In this document: positions 47,320-56,247 of the stretch, in pieces
Position numbering within the stretch: position 1 is the first letter of the stretch
How the letters are laid out: each line of letters opens with the position of its first letter
DNA from: Pseudomonas plecoglossicida NBRC 103162 = DSM 15088
GTDB lineage: Bacteria > Pseudomonadota > Gammaproteobacteria > Pseudomonadales > Pseudomonadaceae
Assembly (NCBI RefSeq): GCF_000730665.1
Contig: NZ_BBIV01000005.1
Coordinates: 1-64,000 of the forward strand
DNA: 64,000 bases
Reading direction: 5' to 3'
Notes under the pieces: model-generated
Told to the model about the DNA's origin: nothing
Seen by the model: the letters and a program-made list of their open reading frames with translations, nothing else
Database searches by the model: none
Made by a program: the position numbers and the translations under genes

Positions 47320-48107
47320 CGGGGGATCTGCACCGTAAGAGGCGGCCCCTGGACAACCGGCGAGGCCAGCTGCTCGTTGGCGTACAGCGCGTCGAGCAGC
47401 TGTTCGCTCACCGCGGCGGCCGCGCAATCGAATGCCACCTGGCCCTCACGAATGCCGATGACCCGCGGGAAGTGCGCTAACGCCAGCTCGACCGCGTGCA
47501 GGCTGGCCACCAGGGTGACGCCATTGGCCTGCGCATGGCGGTTGAGCAACGCCAGGCTGTGCTCGGCCAGCACCGGGTCCATCGCCGATACCGGTTCATC
47601 GGCCAGCAGCACTTCGGGACGTTGATAGAGCGCGCGGGCGATACCGACCCGCTGCAGCTGGCCGCCGGACAACTTCCCGCACTGGTCGAAGAGTTTCTCG
47701 GCCAGGCCAAGCTCTGCCAGTACCTGGCGTGCACCCGGCACATCCGTGGGATAAACCAGGTTAAGCAGGCCACGCAGGGTGCTCCACTGCCCCAGCCGGC
47801 CGGCCAGCACCGCAGTCACCACCCGCTGGCGCGGCGGCAAGGGCGGTGCCTGATGCACCAGGCCTACCCTGGCCCGCAAGCGCTGACGGGCACTGGCAGA
47901 CAGTGCCCAGGGCTGCTGGTCGAACAACTCCAGCCGCCCGCTGCTGGGCTGCACGGCCGTGGCCATCAGGTGCAGCAAGCTGGATTTGCCGGCGCCGGAC
48001 GGGCCGATGATCGCCACCCGCTCACCCTTGTCGATGCGCAGGCTCACTGCGTCGAGCGCGCGTACCTGGCCGTGGCTCAGGCTGACGCCCTGTACATGAA
48101 TAGTCAC
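47313..48107 (-). CDS. phnC: Phosphonate-type ABC transporter ATP-binding protein
   Basis: Cytoplasmic ATPase of 264 residues: Walker A GPSGAGKSS at 35-43, signature LSGGQLQRVGIARALYQRP near residues 145-163 and Walker B VLLADEPVSAMDP following. The PhnC type is shown by its partners, a PhnD-like binding protein and two PhnE permeases. It overlaps the phnD stop by four bases. Confidence 0.9.
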   Translation of the reverse strand: MTIHVQGVSLSHGQVRALDAVSLRIDKGERVAIIGPSGAGKSSLLHLMATAVQPSSGRLELFDQQPWALSASARQRLRARVGLVHQAPPLPPRQRVVTAVLAGRLGQWSTLRGLLNLVYPTDVPGARQVLAELGLAEKLFDQCGKLSGGQLQRVGIARALYQRPEVLLADEPVSAMDPVLAEHSLALLNRHAQANGVTLVASLHAVELALAHFPRVIGIREGQVAFDCAAAAVSEQLLDALYANEQLASPVVQGPPLTVQIPRC

Positions 48108-48958
48108 TTGAGCAGGCCGGCCTCGCGTGCGGCTTGCTCGGTGCCCACGTAGTTCTCGGGCTTGGTCTCGATGAAGCGGCTGGCGGCCTGCAGATCGAGG
48201 ATCGCCTTGTGCTCAGGGTTGGCCGGGTCGAGGGTAAGGAAAGCTTGCTTGATCTTCTCTTTCAGCTCCGGGTCCATGTTGCCGCGCACGGTCCAGTTGT
48301 AGTCGTAGTAGGTCGGCGTGGTAGCGAACACCTTGACCTTGCTGGTATCGACCTTGCCGGCATCGACCAGCTTCTGCCAGACGCTGGCATTGAGCACGCC
48401 GCCATCGACCTTGCCGGCCTGCACCCAGGCCACGGTGGCGTCATGGGCGCCGGAGTAGGCCACGCGGCTGAAGTAGTTCTCGGGCTTGATGTTGTCTTCC
48501 TTGAGCATGAAGTAGCGCGGCATCAGGCTGCCCGAAGTGGACGAGATCGAACCGAAGGCGAACGATTTGCCCTTGAGGTCGGCCAGGCTCTTCACATCCG
48601 GGTTGGCGGTGATGAACTTGGAGGTGAACTGGGCATCCTGCTCACGCTGCACCAGCGGCGTGGCGGTCGGGTCTTTCAGGTGCACCTGGACGAAGGTGAA
48701 GCCGCCCAGCCAGGCCATGTCCAGACGATCGCTGGCCAGCGACTCGACCACCGCCGGGTAATCGGCCACCGGTACGAACTTGACCTCCATGCCCAGTTGC
48801 TTGGACAGGTACTCGCCCAACGGCTTGAACTTGCGCTGCAGCTCGGTTGGCGCCTCATCGGGAATTGCACTTACCCGCAAGGTATCAGCGGCCTGGGCGA
48901 CAACAGCACAGCAACACAGCACGAGGCCGGCGGCGAGCGCCAATGGGCGTTTGAGCAT
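48104..48958 (-). CDS. phnD: PhnD-like periplasmic binding protein
   Basis: Binding protein of 284 residues of the PhnD/phosphite-binding group. The start at 48958 gives a signal peptide (LALAAGLVLCCCAVVAQAAD) with cleavage near residue 23; a run of three cysteines stands in its core. The mature part has LRVSAIPDEAPTELQRKFKP, DYPAVVESLASDRLDMAWLG and SFAFGSISSTSGSLMPRYFM, where the SSTSG stretch binds the phosphonate-like group. It heads the operon, divergent from selD (125-base gap). Ligand could be phosphonate, phosphite or another oxyanion. Confidence 0.87.
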   Translation of the reverse strand: MLKRPLALAAGLVLCCCAVVAQAADTLRVSAIPDEAPTELQRKFKPLGEYLSKQLGMEVKFVPVADYPAVVESLASDRLDMAWLGGFTFVQVHLKDPTATPLVQREQDAQFTSKFITANPDVKSLADLKGKSFAFGSISSTSGSLMPRYFMLKEDNIKPENYFSRVAYSGAHDATVAWVQAGKVDGGVLNASVWQKLVDAGKVDTSKVKVFATTPTYYDYNWTVRGNMDPELKEKIKQAFLTLDPANPEHKAILDLQAASRFIETKPENYVGTEQAAREAGLLK

Positions 48959-49083
48959 GGGAGTTCTCCGGGTCAATAGCGGGGAAAATTGCGGCAACCT
49001 GCCGACCGTGGGAAGTATAAGAGCCACAGCCGCAAAGGCCAGCTTTGCTACAATCGCGCAACAATTTGATCCCTGAGGTGCGT

Positions 49084-50118
49084 ATGAGCGAGCCGATTCG
49101 CCTGACCCAGTACAGCCACGGTGCCGGCTGTGGATGCAAGATTTCCCCCAAGGTGCTGGATGTGATTCTTGCCGAGAGCGGCGCCCAGGCCCTGGACCCG
49201 AAACTCTGGGTCGGCAATGCCTCGCGCGACGACGCTGCCGTCTACGCCCTGGATGACGAGCGTGGCGTGGTGTCCACCACCGATTTCTTCATGCCCATCG
49301 TCGACGACCCGTATGACTTCGGCCGCATCGCCGCGACCAACGCCATCAGCGACATCTACGCCATGGGCGGCGACCCGCTGATGGCCATCGCCATCCTCGG
49401 CTGGCCGGTCAACGTGCTGCCCCCAGAGGTGGCCCGCGAGGTCATCCGTGGCGGCCGCGCAGTCTGCGCCGAGGCCGGTATTCCCCTGGCCGGCGGACAC
49501 TCCATCGATGCCCCCGAGCCGATCTTCGGCCTGGCCGTGACCGGCGTGGTCAGCAAACGTCACCTCAAGCGCAACGACACCGCTACCGTCGGCTGCCGCC
49601 TGTATCTGACCAAGCCGCTGGGCATCGGCATCCTTACCACCGCCGAGAAGAAGGCCAAGCTGCGCGAACAGGACCAAGGCCTGGCACGTGACTGGATGTG
49701 CACCCTCAATACCCCAGGCAGCCGCTTCGGCAAGCTCGACGGCGTCAAGGCGATGACCGACGTGACCGGCTTCGGCCTGCTCGGCCACCTGGTCGAACTG
49801 GCCGAGGGCAGCGGCCTGACCGCGCACCTGGACTACGCCGCCGTGCCGCGCCTGCCGAGCGTCGAACATTACCTGGCCGAAGGCTGCGTCCCGGGTGGCA
49901 CGTTGCGCAACTTCGACAGCTACGGGCACAAGCTCGGCGCGCTCGACGACGAGCGGAAGCACCTGCTCTGCGACCCGCAGACCAGCGGCGGCCTGCTGGT
50001 AGCGGTCAGCCCTGAAGGCGAGGCCGAATTCCTCGCCGTGGCCGCCGAACTGGGCCTGCAACTGGCGCCGATCGGCAAGCTGGTCGAGCGACAGAGCCAC
50101 GCGGTCGAGGTGAAATGA
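49084..50118 (+). CDS. selD: Selenophosphate synthetase
   Basis: Makes selenophosphate from selenide and ATP, 344 residues. The catalytic site is the glycine-rich loop [10 protein letters not shown] with C16 and K19; position 16 is cysteine, not selenocysteine. Other marks are [30 protein letters not shown] and [19 protein letters not shown] 49084 is chosen over an upstream frame extension because family proteins start [13 protein letters not shown] and TGAGG stands before it. The stop overlaps selU, so the product is handed to tRNA selenation. Confidence 0.97.
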   Translation: MSEPIRLTQYSHGAGCGCKISPKVLDVILAESGAQALDPKLWVGNASRDDAAVYALDDERGVVSTTDFFMPIVDDPYDFGRIAATNAISDIYAMGGDPLMAIAILGWPVNVLPPEVAREVIRGGRAVCAEAGIPLAGGHSIDAPEPIFGLAVTGVVSKRHLKRNDTATVGCRLYLTKPLGIGILTTAEKKAKLREQDQGLARDWMCTLNTPGSRFGKLDGVKAMTDVTGFGLLGHLVELAEGSGLTAHLDYAAVPRLPSVEHYLAEGCVPGGTLRNFDSYGHKLGALDDERKHLLCDPQTSGGLLVAVSPEGEAEFLAVAAELGLQLAPIGKLVERQSHAVEVK

Positions 50119-51236
50119 TGCGCCCCGACTGCACCGATTTGCGCCAGCTGTTCCTCGATGACGCGCCGATGATGGACATGCGTGCGCCCATCGAGTTTGT
50201 CAAAGGGGCCTTCCCCAACACGGTCAACCTGCCGCTGATGACTGATCAGGAGCGGCAAAAGGTCGGCACCTGCTACAAACAGCAAGGCCAGGCCGCCGCC
50301 ATCACCCTCGGCCATCAACTGGTCAGCGGCGCCATCAAGCGCGAGCGCCTGCATGCCTGGGCCAGTTTCGCCAAGGCGCACCCCAACGGTTACTTGTACT
50401 GCTTCCGTGGCGGCCTGCGTTCGCTGATCGTCCAGCAATGGCTGCGCGATGAAGCCGGGATCGACTACCCTCGGATCAAGGGCGGCTACAAGGCCCTGCG
50501 CACCTTCCTGCTGGACACTACCCAGCAAGCTGTCGAGCAGTGCGATTTCGTGCTGGTGGGCGGCCTGACCGGCACCGGCAAGACCGATGTGCTGCAGCAA
50601 CTGAACAACGTGCTCGACCTCGAAGGCCATGCCAACCACCGCGGCTCCAGCTTCGGCAAGCGCGCCACCGCGCAGCCGGCGCAGATCGATTTCGAGAACA
50701 AGCTGGCGATCGATGTGCTGAAGAAGCGCGCCCGAGGCATCCAGCAGTTCGTGCTGGAGGACGAGGGTCGCATCGTCGGCAGCTGCTCGGTGCCGCTGGC
50801 GTTGTACCAGGGCATGCAGCAGTACCCGATGGTGTGGCTTGAGGACAGCTTCGAAAACCGCGTGGAACGTATCCTGCGCGATTATGTGATCAATCTGTGC
50901 GCGGAGTTCGTCACGCTGCATGGCGAGGAGGATGGCCGCCGGCTGTTCGCCGAGCGCATGTTGCAGAGCATGAGCAATATCCACAAACGCTTGGGGGGCG
51001 AACGCTTCCAGCGGTTGCACGAAATCCTGCGCCAGGCGCTGGAGGAGCAGGTACGCAATGGTGCGGTGGACCTGCACCGGGGCTGGATCGAGGGGTTGCT
51101 GCAGGAATACTACGACCCGATGTATGCCTACCAGCGCGAGGCCAAGGCTGGGCGAATCGAGTTTGCCGGGGATGCGGTGGAGGTGCGTGAGTACCTCAAG
51201 GCCCGGGCCAAACGTGAGCCACGGGTGAGAAGCTAG
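50115..51236 (+). CDS. selU: tRNA 2-selenouridine synthase
   Basis: Replaces sulfur with selenium in 2-thiouridine at the wobble position of several tRNAs, 373 residues. An N-terminal rhodanese domain has its catalytic cysteine at C96 ([10 protein letters not shown]), followed by a P-loop ([13 protein letters not shown] near 148-160) and a C-terminal helical part. ATG 50115 overlaps the selD stop by four bases (50118 is also possible). The pair selD-selU is enough for selenouridine; no selA, selB or tRNA-Sec is in the window. Confidence 0.95.
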   Translation: MMRPDCTDLRQLFLDDAPMMDMRAPIEFVKGAFPNTVNLPLMTDQERQKVGTCYKQQGQAAAITLGHQLVSGAIKRERLHAWASFAKAHPNGYLYCFRGGLRSLIVQQWLRDEAGIDYPRIKGGYKALRTFLLDTTQQAVEQCDFVLVGGLTGTGKTDVLQQLNNVLDLEGHANHRGSSFGKRATAQPAQIDFENKLAIDVLKKRARGIQQFVLEDEGRIVGSCSVPLALYQGMQQYPMVWLEDSFENRVERILRDYVINLCAEFVTLHGEEDGRRLFAERMLQSMSNIHKRLGGERFQRLHEILRQALEEQVRNGAVDLHRGWIEGLLQEYYDPMYAYQREAKAGRIEFAGDAVEVREYLKARAKREPRVRS

Positions 51237-51252
51237 GGGCGCTTCGCGCCCC
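51236..51252. terminator. GC-rich hairpin after selU
   Basis: GGGGCGC / GCGCCCC with a TTC loop starts at the last base of the selU stop; it merges into the following REP pair and resembles the hairpin at 3889-3905. Confidence 0.5.
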
Positions 51253-51320
51253 ATCGCCGGCAAGCCGGCTCCCACGAGGGCAGTGATGATCCTGTGGGAG
51301 CCGGCTTGCCGGCGATGGGG
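51249..51320. repeat. REP pair in inverted orientation
   Basis: CCCCATCGCCGGCAAGCCGG... at 51249-51275 faces its exact reverse complement at 51294-51320. It separates the convergent selU and lprI-like genes. Confidence 0.92.
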
Positions 51321-51335
51321 CCTGCACAGAACGCA

Positions 51336-51722
51336 TCACTGCCCAGGGCTGAGCACCCGCTCCAGCTCCGCCGCCCTGTCGCGGGTCATGTCCAGCACAC
51401 ACATGCCGCCCTCGAGCTGCGCCATGCTCCCGCCACTGGCCTGGACATGGAATGCGCAGTTGGCATCGCGATAGCCGATCCATTGCCGCTGCACCTCACG
51501 CAGGCGCTTCTGCTGCCCCGCATCGAGCCTGCCCAGCAATTGCTTGTAGACGCGGTTCAGGCGCTCATCCTGCAGCCTGGTCTCGGCCTGGATGCACCCG
51601 CTCATGGCCACCGTGCTGGACGCCTTGTCCATGCACTGCGCATAAGACTGCGAGTTGTCGCCCGCCATCGCCAGCGGCATGCAGCTGGCCAGCGCCAATC
51701 CCATCAGATACTGCTGCTTCAT
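51336..51722 (-). CDS. LprI-like (DUF1311) periplasmic protein
   Basis: Exported protein of 128 residues. A signal peptide (MGLALASCMPLAMAG) is followed by a helical domain with four spaced cysteines (YAQCMDKASS, SGCIQAETRL, DANCAFHVQ, GGMCVLDMTRD) and the motif QRQWIGYRDANCAF, typical of the lysozyme-inhibitor LprI family. Related proteins in other bacteria are of unknown role or bind lysozyme. It is the last of a short unit of three genes and precedes a REP pair. Confidence 0.85.
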   Translation of the reverse strand: MKQQYLMGLALASCMPLAMAGDNSQSYAQCMDKASSTVAMSGCIQAETRLQDERLNRVYKQLLGRLDAGQQKRLREVQRQWIGYRDANCAFHVQASGGSMAQLEGGMCVLDMTRDRAAELERVLSPGQ

Positions 51723-51734
51723 TGCGGTCCTCCA

Positions 51735-52274
51735 TCAAAGTGCGCGGGAATGCTCCGGCGGCATCAACACCTGGCCCGGCTCGAAGCGCAACGACGGCAT
51801 TTGCGTCGCGACATACAGGGCCAGGGCCAGTCCCGTGATCAGCGCCACATCGAGCCAATGCCAGCCCGGCATGTCGGTGCTGCTGCGCGCCTTCCGGCAA
51901 TACCAGGCCTGCCCTGCACAAAACACGGCAATGGACGACAACCAGAGGTAGAAACCTGCCCCAAAGCCTGTGCGCACATGGAACGCGTAGCTGATGTTGT
52001 CCGGCAGCCGCTCGATGCCGAAGCTGCTGACCGCCAGGTACAGTGCGCCCAAACCGGCCACCAAGGCCAAACGGCGGCAGCGTCGATGGGCAAGGATGGC
52101 CAGGGCCAACAGCGGGTTGGCAAACCACTGGAACAGCCCGAACGGCACGCCCCAGGGCCCGTACAACAGCATCTGCAGGGCCGGCATGTGGGTGCCGGCG
52201 CTCATCACCGCGCCGTCGAAGCACAGGGCAAGCAGGTACAGGGCAAGGCTGAAGGTCAGGTAGAAAGCCGTCAT
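51735..52274 (-). CDS. Hypothetical inner-membrane protein, four membrane segments
   Basis: A 179-residue hydrophobic protein. Segments can be seen at about residues 2-18 (AFYLTFSLALYLLALCF), 48-66 (NPLLALAILAHRRC region), 68-84 (LALVAGLGALYLAVSSF), 105-122 (GAGFYLWLSSIAVFCAG) and 143-158 (DVALITGLALALYVAT). ATG 52274 overlaps the acetyltransferase stop by four bases, so the genes are coupled. I do not recognise the family, and no functional motif is visible; membership in an operon with an acetyltransferase and an LprI-like protein is the only clue. Confidence 0.7.
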   Translation of the reverse strand: MTAFYLTFSLALYLLALCFDGAVMSAGTHMPALQMLLYGPWGVPFGLFQWFANPLLALAILAHRRCRRLALVAGLGALYLAVSSFGIERLPDNISYAFHVRTGFGAGFYLWLSSIAVFCAGQAWYCRKARSSTDMPGWHWLDVALITGLALALYVATQMPSLRFEPGQVLMPPEHSRAL

Positions 52275-52834
52275 GCCACAGGGGGCTCGAGCAGCAAGCC
52301 GTAGATACCGGAGTCGGACAACTCGCCCGCCACGCACCAGCGCGCGCGCAAGGTGCCTTCGAGGACGAAGCCCTGGCGCTCGAGGGTACGTGCCGAGCCC
52401 TGATTGCGGGGGTCGATCTCGCCTTCCAGGCGGCGCATGTGCAGGGTGTGGGCGAGGTAGTCGATGAAACAGGTCAGCGCCTCATCCATGTAGCCCCTGC
52501 CCTGCACCGCACTGGCCAGGCAATAGCCGATCTCGCCACGGCGCGAGACATCATCGATGTTGAACAGCTGGACCATGCCGATCAGTTCACCATTGTCGCG
52601 ACGGTACATGCCCAGCTTGAGCTGCTCGCCATTGGCATAGGCCTCGCGGTCGGCGGCCAGGGCGCTCTGGGCCTCGGCCAGGTCGTGCCAGGGTGCATGG
52701 TGCCAATAGCGCATGACCTCGGGGTCGGCCATGATCGCCAGCCACTGCGCGGCATCGGCATGACGCATCGGGCGCAGTTGCAGGCGTGGGCTGTCGAGGC
52801 TGAGGTCGCTGGGGAAACTGCGGGGTGGGGTCAC
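52271..52834 (-). CDS. GNAT-family acetyltransferase, RimJ-like
   Basis: A 187-residue acetyltransferase with the GCN5/RimJ pattern: RLQLRPMRHADAAQWLAIMA at the start, IGYCLASAVQGRGYMDEALT (acetyl-CoA loop) near residues 108-127 and DPRNQGSARTLERQGFVLEG near 148-167. GTG 52834 is chosen because AGGAG lies seven bases before it; an ATG 18 bases upstream is in frame but overlaps that site. Substrates of such enzymes include ribosomal protein N-termini and small amines; none can be assigned here. Confidence 0.87.
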   Translation of the reverse strand: MTPPRSFPSDLSLDSPRLQLRPMRHADAAQWLAIMADPEVMRYWHHAPWHDLAEAQSALAADREAYANGEQLKLGMYRRDNGELIGMVQLFNIDDVSRRGEIGYCLASAVQGRGYMDEALTCFIDYLAHTLHMRRLEGEIDPRNQGSARTLERQGFVLEGTLRARWCVAGELSDSGIYGLLLEPPVA

Positions 52835-52901
52835 GCCGGATCTCCTGTCCATTGCTGGGAAGAGGACAGTCTACCGTCATGTGCCCGGTCAGAGCAGCCC
52901 A

Positions 52902-52968
52902 ATCGCCGGCAAGCCGGCTCCCACAGGTACAGCGCAAGCTCACCTGTGGGAGCCGGCTTGCCGGCGAT
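52902..52968. repeat. REP pair in inverted orientation
   Basis: ATCGCCGGCAAGCCGGCTCC... at 52902-52927 faces its exact reverse complement at 52943-52968. Here it lies between two genes on the same strand (ykgJ-like and the acetyltransferase). Confidence 0.92.
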
Positions 52969-52992
52969 AAGGCCCAGACTATCGACGCACGA

Positions 52993-53376
52993 TCAGGCCA
53001 CCTCGGCCCCGTCATCCGGCCAATGCGGCTCGTTGGCGCCAGGTGGCGTCAGCGGTGGCAGCCCATAGGCAGCACGCGCATCGTCGCAGCTCGGGTTGTG
53101 CACCCCACCCTCCCACGACGCCTCGAACTCGCGGCACGGGCTGGAACGGTTGGCGTAGATGGTGCACGCCACCTCTTTGCCGATCTCGCCCTGCAAGCTC
53201 ACGCACCGGCAAGGTTTGGCATCGGTGCCGATCATCGCCACGCGGGTGGGGTTGATCTGCACCACCAGGTCGTCCGGCACGAGGCCACCGGCAGACTGGC
53301 ATTCGCCCCAGAAGAAGGACACACGGAAGTACCCGCAGCAAGCGCCGCAGTCAAGGCAAGGGTTGTATTCGGACAT
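52993..53376 (-). CDS. YkgJ-family cysteine-cluster protein (UPF0153)
   Basis: Small protein of 127 residues with the cysteine pattern C-x2-C-x2-C-C near the N-terminus ([14 protein letters not shown]), then [20 protein letters not shown] and [11 protein letters not shown]. This matches zinc/iron-chelating YkgJ-type proteins, whose role is not established. It is followed by a REP pair and preceded by alaC at 150 bases. Confidence 0.87.
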   Translation of the reverse strand: MSEYNPCLDCGACCGYFRVSFFWGECQSAGGLVPDDLVVQINPTRVAMIGTDAKPCRCVSLQGEIGKEVACTIYANRSSPCREFEASWEGGVHNPSCDDARAAYGLPPLTPPGANEPHWPDDGAEVA

Positions 53377-53498
53377 GATGGCACGGAGGGAAGGTTGTTG
53401 TTATCGGGGCTGGGCCTGCGCGCCATTTGTAATCGAAGCCAGGTCGGCTGAGAAGAGGGGTAATGCAAAAATAGTTTGCCGTCGATCCGACAACATCG

Positions 53499-53517
53499 GG
53501 GGCCGCTTAACGGCCCC
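53499..53517 (-). terminator. Hairpin after alaC
   Basis: GGGGCCG / CGGCCCC with a five-base loop, ten bases past the alaC stop on the minus strand; no U-run, so only a weak call. Confidence 0.5.
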
Positions 53518-53527
53518 TGATCCGGCC

Positions 53528-54736
53528 TTACTTGCGGGCCAGGCCGTCCGCCCGGAACATCTGGCGGATACCGCGGATCGCCTGGCGAATACGGTCCTGA
53601 TTCTCGATCAGGGCGAAGCGCACGTGGTCGTCGCCATAGTCACCGAAGCCGATGCCCGGCGACACGCAGACCTTGGCTTCAGCCAGCAGCTTCTTGGCAA
53701 ACTCCAGCGAACCGAGGTGCGCGCACTGCTGCGGAATCTTCGCCCAGACGTACATCGACGCCTTGGGGTTCTCGACCATCCAGCCCAGCTCGTGCAGGCC
53801 CTTGACCAGCAGGTTGCGGCGCTGGCGGTACTGCTCGGCAATGTCGCGCACGCATTGCTGGTCACCTTCGAGCGCCGCAATGGCGGCCACTTGCAGAGGC
53901 GTGAAGGTGCCGTAGTCGTGATAGCTCTTGATCCGCGCCAGCGCACTGACCAGCTCGCGGTTGCCGACCATGAAGCCGATCCGCCAGCCCGCCATGTTGT
54001 AGCTCTTGGACAGGGTGAAGAATTCCACGGCGATGTCCTTGGCCCCCGGCACCTGCATGATCGATGGCGCTTTCCAGCCGTCATAGACGATATCGGCGTA
54101 GGCCAGGTCATGTACCACCAGTACATCGTACTGTTTGGCCAGGGCCACCACGCGCTCGAAGAAGTCCAGCTCCACGCACTGGGCGGTAGGGTTGGACGGG
54201 AAGCCGAGGATCATCATCTTCGGTTTCGGGATCGACTCGCGGATCGCGCGCTCCAGCTCGTTGAAGAAATCGACGCCGGGCACCAGCGGTACCGAACGCA
54301 CCTGGGCGCCAGCGATCACTGCGCCGTAGATGTGGATCGGGTAGCTCGGGTTGGGCACCAGCACGGTGTCGCCGTGGTCGAGGGTGCCGAGCATCAGGTG
54401 TGCCAGGCCCTCTTTGGAGCCGATGGTGACGATGGCTTCGCTTTCCGGGTCGATATCGACCTCGTAGCGTTCCTTGTACCAGTTGGAGATGGCCCGGCGC
54501 AGGCGCGGAATGCCGCGGGAGGTGGAGTAGCCATGGGTGTCTTCGCGCTGGGCGACCTGCACCAGCTTCTCGACGATGTGTGGCGGCGTGGCCCCGTCGG
54601 GGTTGCCCATGCTCAGGTCGATGATGTCCTCGCCGCGGCGGCGGGCCGCCATCTTGAGCTCGGCGGTAATGTTGAAGACGTAAGGGGGAAGACGATCGAT
54701 GCGCGCGAAGCGGCGCGGCGAACCTGGGTTGGCCAT
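53528..54736 (-). CDS. alaC: Alanine-forming aminotransferase AlaC
   Basis: PLP aminotransferase of class I, 402 residues, that makes alanine from pyruvate and glutamate. The PLP lysine is K244 (TLSKSYNMAGWRIGF); also seen are SMGNPDGATPPH, VPNPSYPIHIYG, GFPSNPTAQCVELDFFE and a DLAYADI stretch. ATG 54736 is chosen with AGAGGA before it; the frame continues 35 codons upstream without family likeness. Its leader of about 280 bases up to cyoE contains a REP variant and a terminator. Confidence 0.93.
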   Translation of the reverse strand: MANPGSPRRFARIDRLPPYVFNITAELKMAARRRGEDIIDLSMGNPDGATPPHIVEKLVQVAQREDTHGYSTSRGIPRLRRAISNWYKERYEVDIDPESEAIVTIGSKEGLAHLMLGTLDHGDTVLVPNPSYPIHIYGAVIAGAQVRSVPLVPGVDFFNELERAIRESIPKPKMMILGFPSNPTAQCVELDFFERVVALAKQYDVLVVHDLAYADIVYDGWKAPSIMQVPGAKDIAVEFFTLSKSYNMAGWRIGFMVGNRELVSALARIKSYHDYGTFTPLQVAAIAALEGDQQCVRDIAEQYRQRRNLLVKGLHELGWMVENPKASMYVWAKIPQQCAHLGSLEFAKKLLAEAKVCVSPGIGFGDYGDDHVRFALIENQDRIRQAIRGIRQMFRADGLARK

Positions 54737-54911
54737 GGTTTCCTCTGAGTACGTAAGCGCCCGGAACCGTCCGAGCGACGCTGGCCGTTGCGACGGCCGA
54801 ATCAGAAGATAATGCCGAAACAGTTTGCCTGTAAATGACAATTTCCTGTTTTGTTAGAACTTTTCAGATGAATTTTTTGAAAATTCGAATTTCATGTTTT
54901 CAGGTCTGGCG

Positions 54912-54954
54912 CTATCGCCGGCTTGTCGTGGCGACGAACCGCGGCGATAGGGCC
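54912..54954. repeat. REP-like hairpin, long-loop variant
   Basis: CTATCGCCG at 54912-54920 pairs with CGGCGATAG at 54942-54950. The core 54917-54954 is identical to 32-69 at the left edge. It lies between cyoE and alaC. Confidence 0.85.
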
Positions 54955-54967
54955 GGAACAGGCATAA

Positions 54968-54997
54968 AAAAACCCCGGCACCAAGGCCGGGGTTTTT
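54968..54997 (-). terminator. Rho-independent terminator of the cyo operon
   Basis: AAAAACCCCGGC / GCCGGGGTTTTT with a six-base loop, followed on the minus strand by T residues, 18 bases past the cyoE stop. The arrangement is symmetrical and can work both ways. Confidence 0.95.
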
Positions 54998-55015
54998 CTG
55001 TAACAGGCGACTGTA

Positions 55016-55903
55016 TCAGCGCGCGTACGTCATCAGCACGTCCGCAGCAGTCTGGCTGTCCACCGACATCATCACGCTCAGGGCAGTGACGGTGAGGATG
55101 GAGAAGCCGAACACCTTGCGCGCCCACTTGCTGTCGTCCTCGGCCTTGTAGCCACCCCAGGCCATGTACAGCCAGTACAGGCCCATGGCCGCAGCCACGG
55201 CCAGGTAGCCGAGGCCGGCGTAACCGCCAAGGGTGAGCATCAGGGTGGCGAGCACGAAGGCCAGCACGTACAGCACGATCTGCTTCTTCGCCGCGAGGAT
55301 GCCGCGCGCCACCGGCAGGACCGGAATGTTGGCAGCGCTGTAATCCTTGAAACGGAAGATCGCGATGGCGAAGCTGTGCGGCATCTGCCACAGGCTGAAC
55401 ATCACCAGCAGGGTCACCGCAGCCAGGTCGAAGCTGTTGCTCACGGCGCAGTAGCCGATCACCGGAGGCATGGCACCGGACAGGCTGCCGACCAAGGTGC
55501 CGTGCACCGATTTGCGCTTCAGCCAGAGGCTGTAGAAACCGACGTAGACGATGAAGCCTACAGCTGCGCAGAACGCCGACAGCGGGTTGGCCTGGACATA
55601 CAGCAGGCTGAAGCCGGCCACCCCGAGCAGGGTGGCGTAGACCAGCGCGAGGGGCAGCGACATGCCACCCTGGACCATGACGCGGTTCTTGGTGCGTTCC
55701 ATCTTGATGTCGATGTCACGGTCGATGCAGTTGTTGAACACGCAACCGGACGCAACCACCAGGGACGTACCTACCACCACCGCCAGGAACAGGGCGAAGT
55801 CCACATGGCCCTTCGCGGCAAGGAAGAAACCGCCTGCCACGGAAAGCACGTTACCGAAAATGATCCCCGGTTTGGTGATTTGGATAAAGTGCTTAACGGA
55901 CAT
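55016..55903 (-). CDS. cyoE: Haem O synthase (protoheme IX farnesyltransferase)
   Basis: UbiA-family membrane enzyme of 295 residues that attaches a farnesyl group to haem b for the cytochrome o oxidase. It has about nine membrane segments and the allylic-diphosphate motif [12 protein letters not shown] at residues 53-64, with a second acidic stretch KDYSAANIP. It ends the cyo operon, 11 bases after cyoD. Confidence 0.96.
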   Translation of the reverse strand: MSVKHFIQITKPGIIFGNVLSVAGGFFLAAKGHVDFALFLAVVVGTSLVVASGCVFNNCIDRDIDIKMERTKNRVMVQGGMSLPLALVYATLLGVAGFSLLYVQANPLSAFCAAVGFIVYVGFYSLWLKRKSVHGTLVGSLSGAMPPVIGYCAVSNSFDLAAVTLLVMFSLWQMPHSFAIAIFRFKDYSAANIPVLPVARGILAAKKQIVLYVLAFVLATLMLTLGGYAGLGYLAVAAAMGLYWLYMAWGGYKAEDDSKWARKVFGFSILTVTALSVMMSVDSQTAADVLMTYAR

Positions 55904-55914
55904 GCAGTCTTACC

Positions 55915-56247
55915 TCACTTGGCCAGCATTTCGAAGTGGATGCTGAACATGATCCACAGCGACAGGCCGACCAGCAGTGCAATTACCAGGACGGTGAACA
56001 GGAACGTCGACACGTTGGAACGCTGCTCTTTCGAGCGGTCCATGTGCAGGAAGTACACGAGGTGCACTACCACCTGGATGACGGCCATGGCCACCACGAC
56101 CAGGACGGTCAGGTTCTTCGGCAGGCTCGGGAACATCACCAGGCCGAACGGGATCGCCGTCAGGATGATCGACAGTACGAAGCCGACCATGTAGGACTTG
56201 ACGCTGCCGTGGTTACCTTCGTGATGAGTGTCGTGTGCGTTAGCCAT
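55915..56247 (-). CDS. cyoD: Cytochrome o ubiquinol oxidase subunit IV
   Basis: Small inner-membrane subunit of 110 residues with three membrane segments (YMVGFVLSIILTAIPFGLVM, LTVLVVVAMAVIQVVVHLVY, TVLVIALLVGLSLWIMFSI) and a histidine-rich N-terminus (ANAHDTHHEGNHG). It aids assembly of the copper-haem site in E. coli. Its start shares one base with the cyoC stop. Confidence 0.96.
   Translation of the reverse strand: MANAHDTHHEGNHGSVKSYMVGFVLSIILTAIPFGLVMFPSLPKNLTVLVVVAMAVIQVVVHLVYFLHMDRSKEQRSNVSTFLFTVLVIALLVGLSLWIMFSIHFEMLAK

Noticed and set aside
49084..50118. Selenocysteine codon in selD
   Set aside because: The catalytic position is an ordinary cysteine codon and no in-frame TGA occurs.
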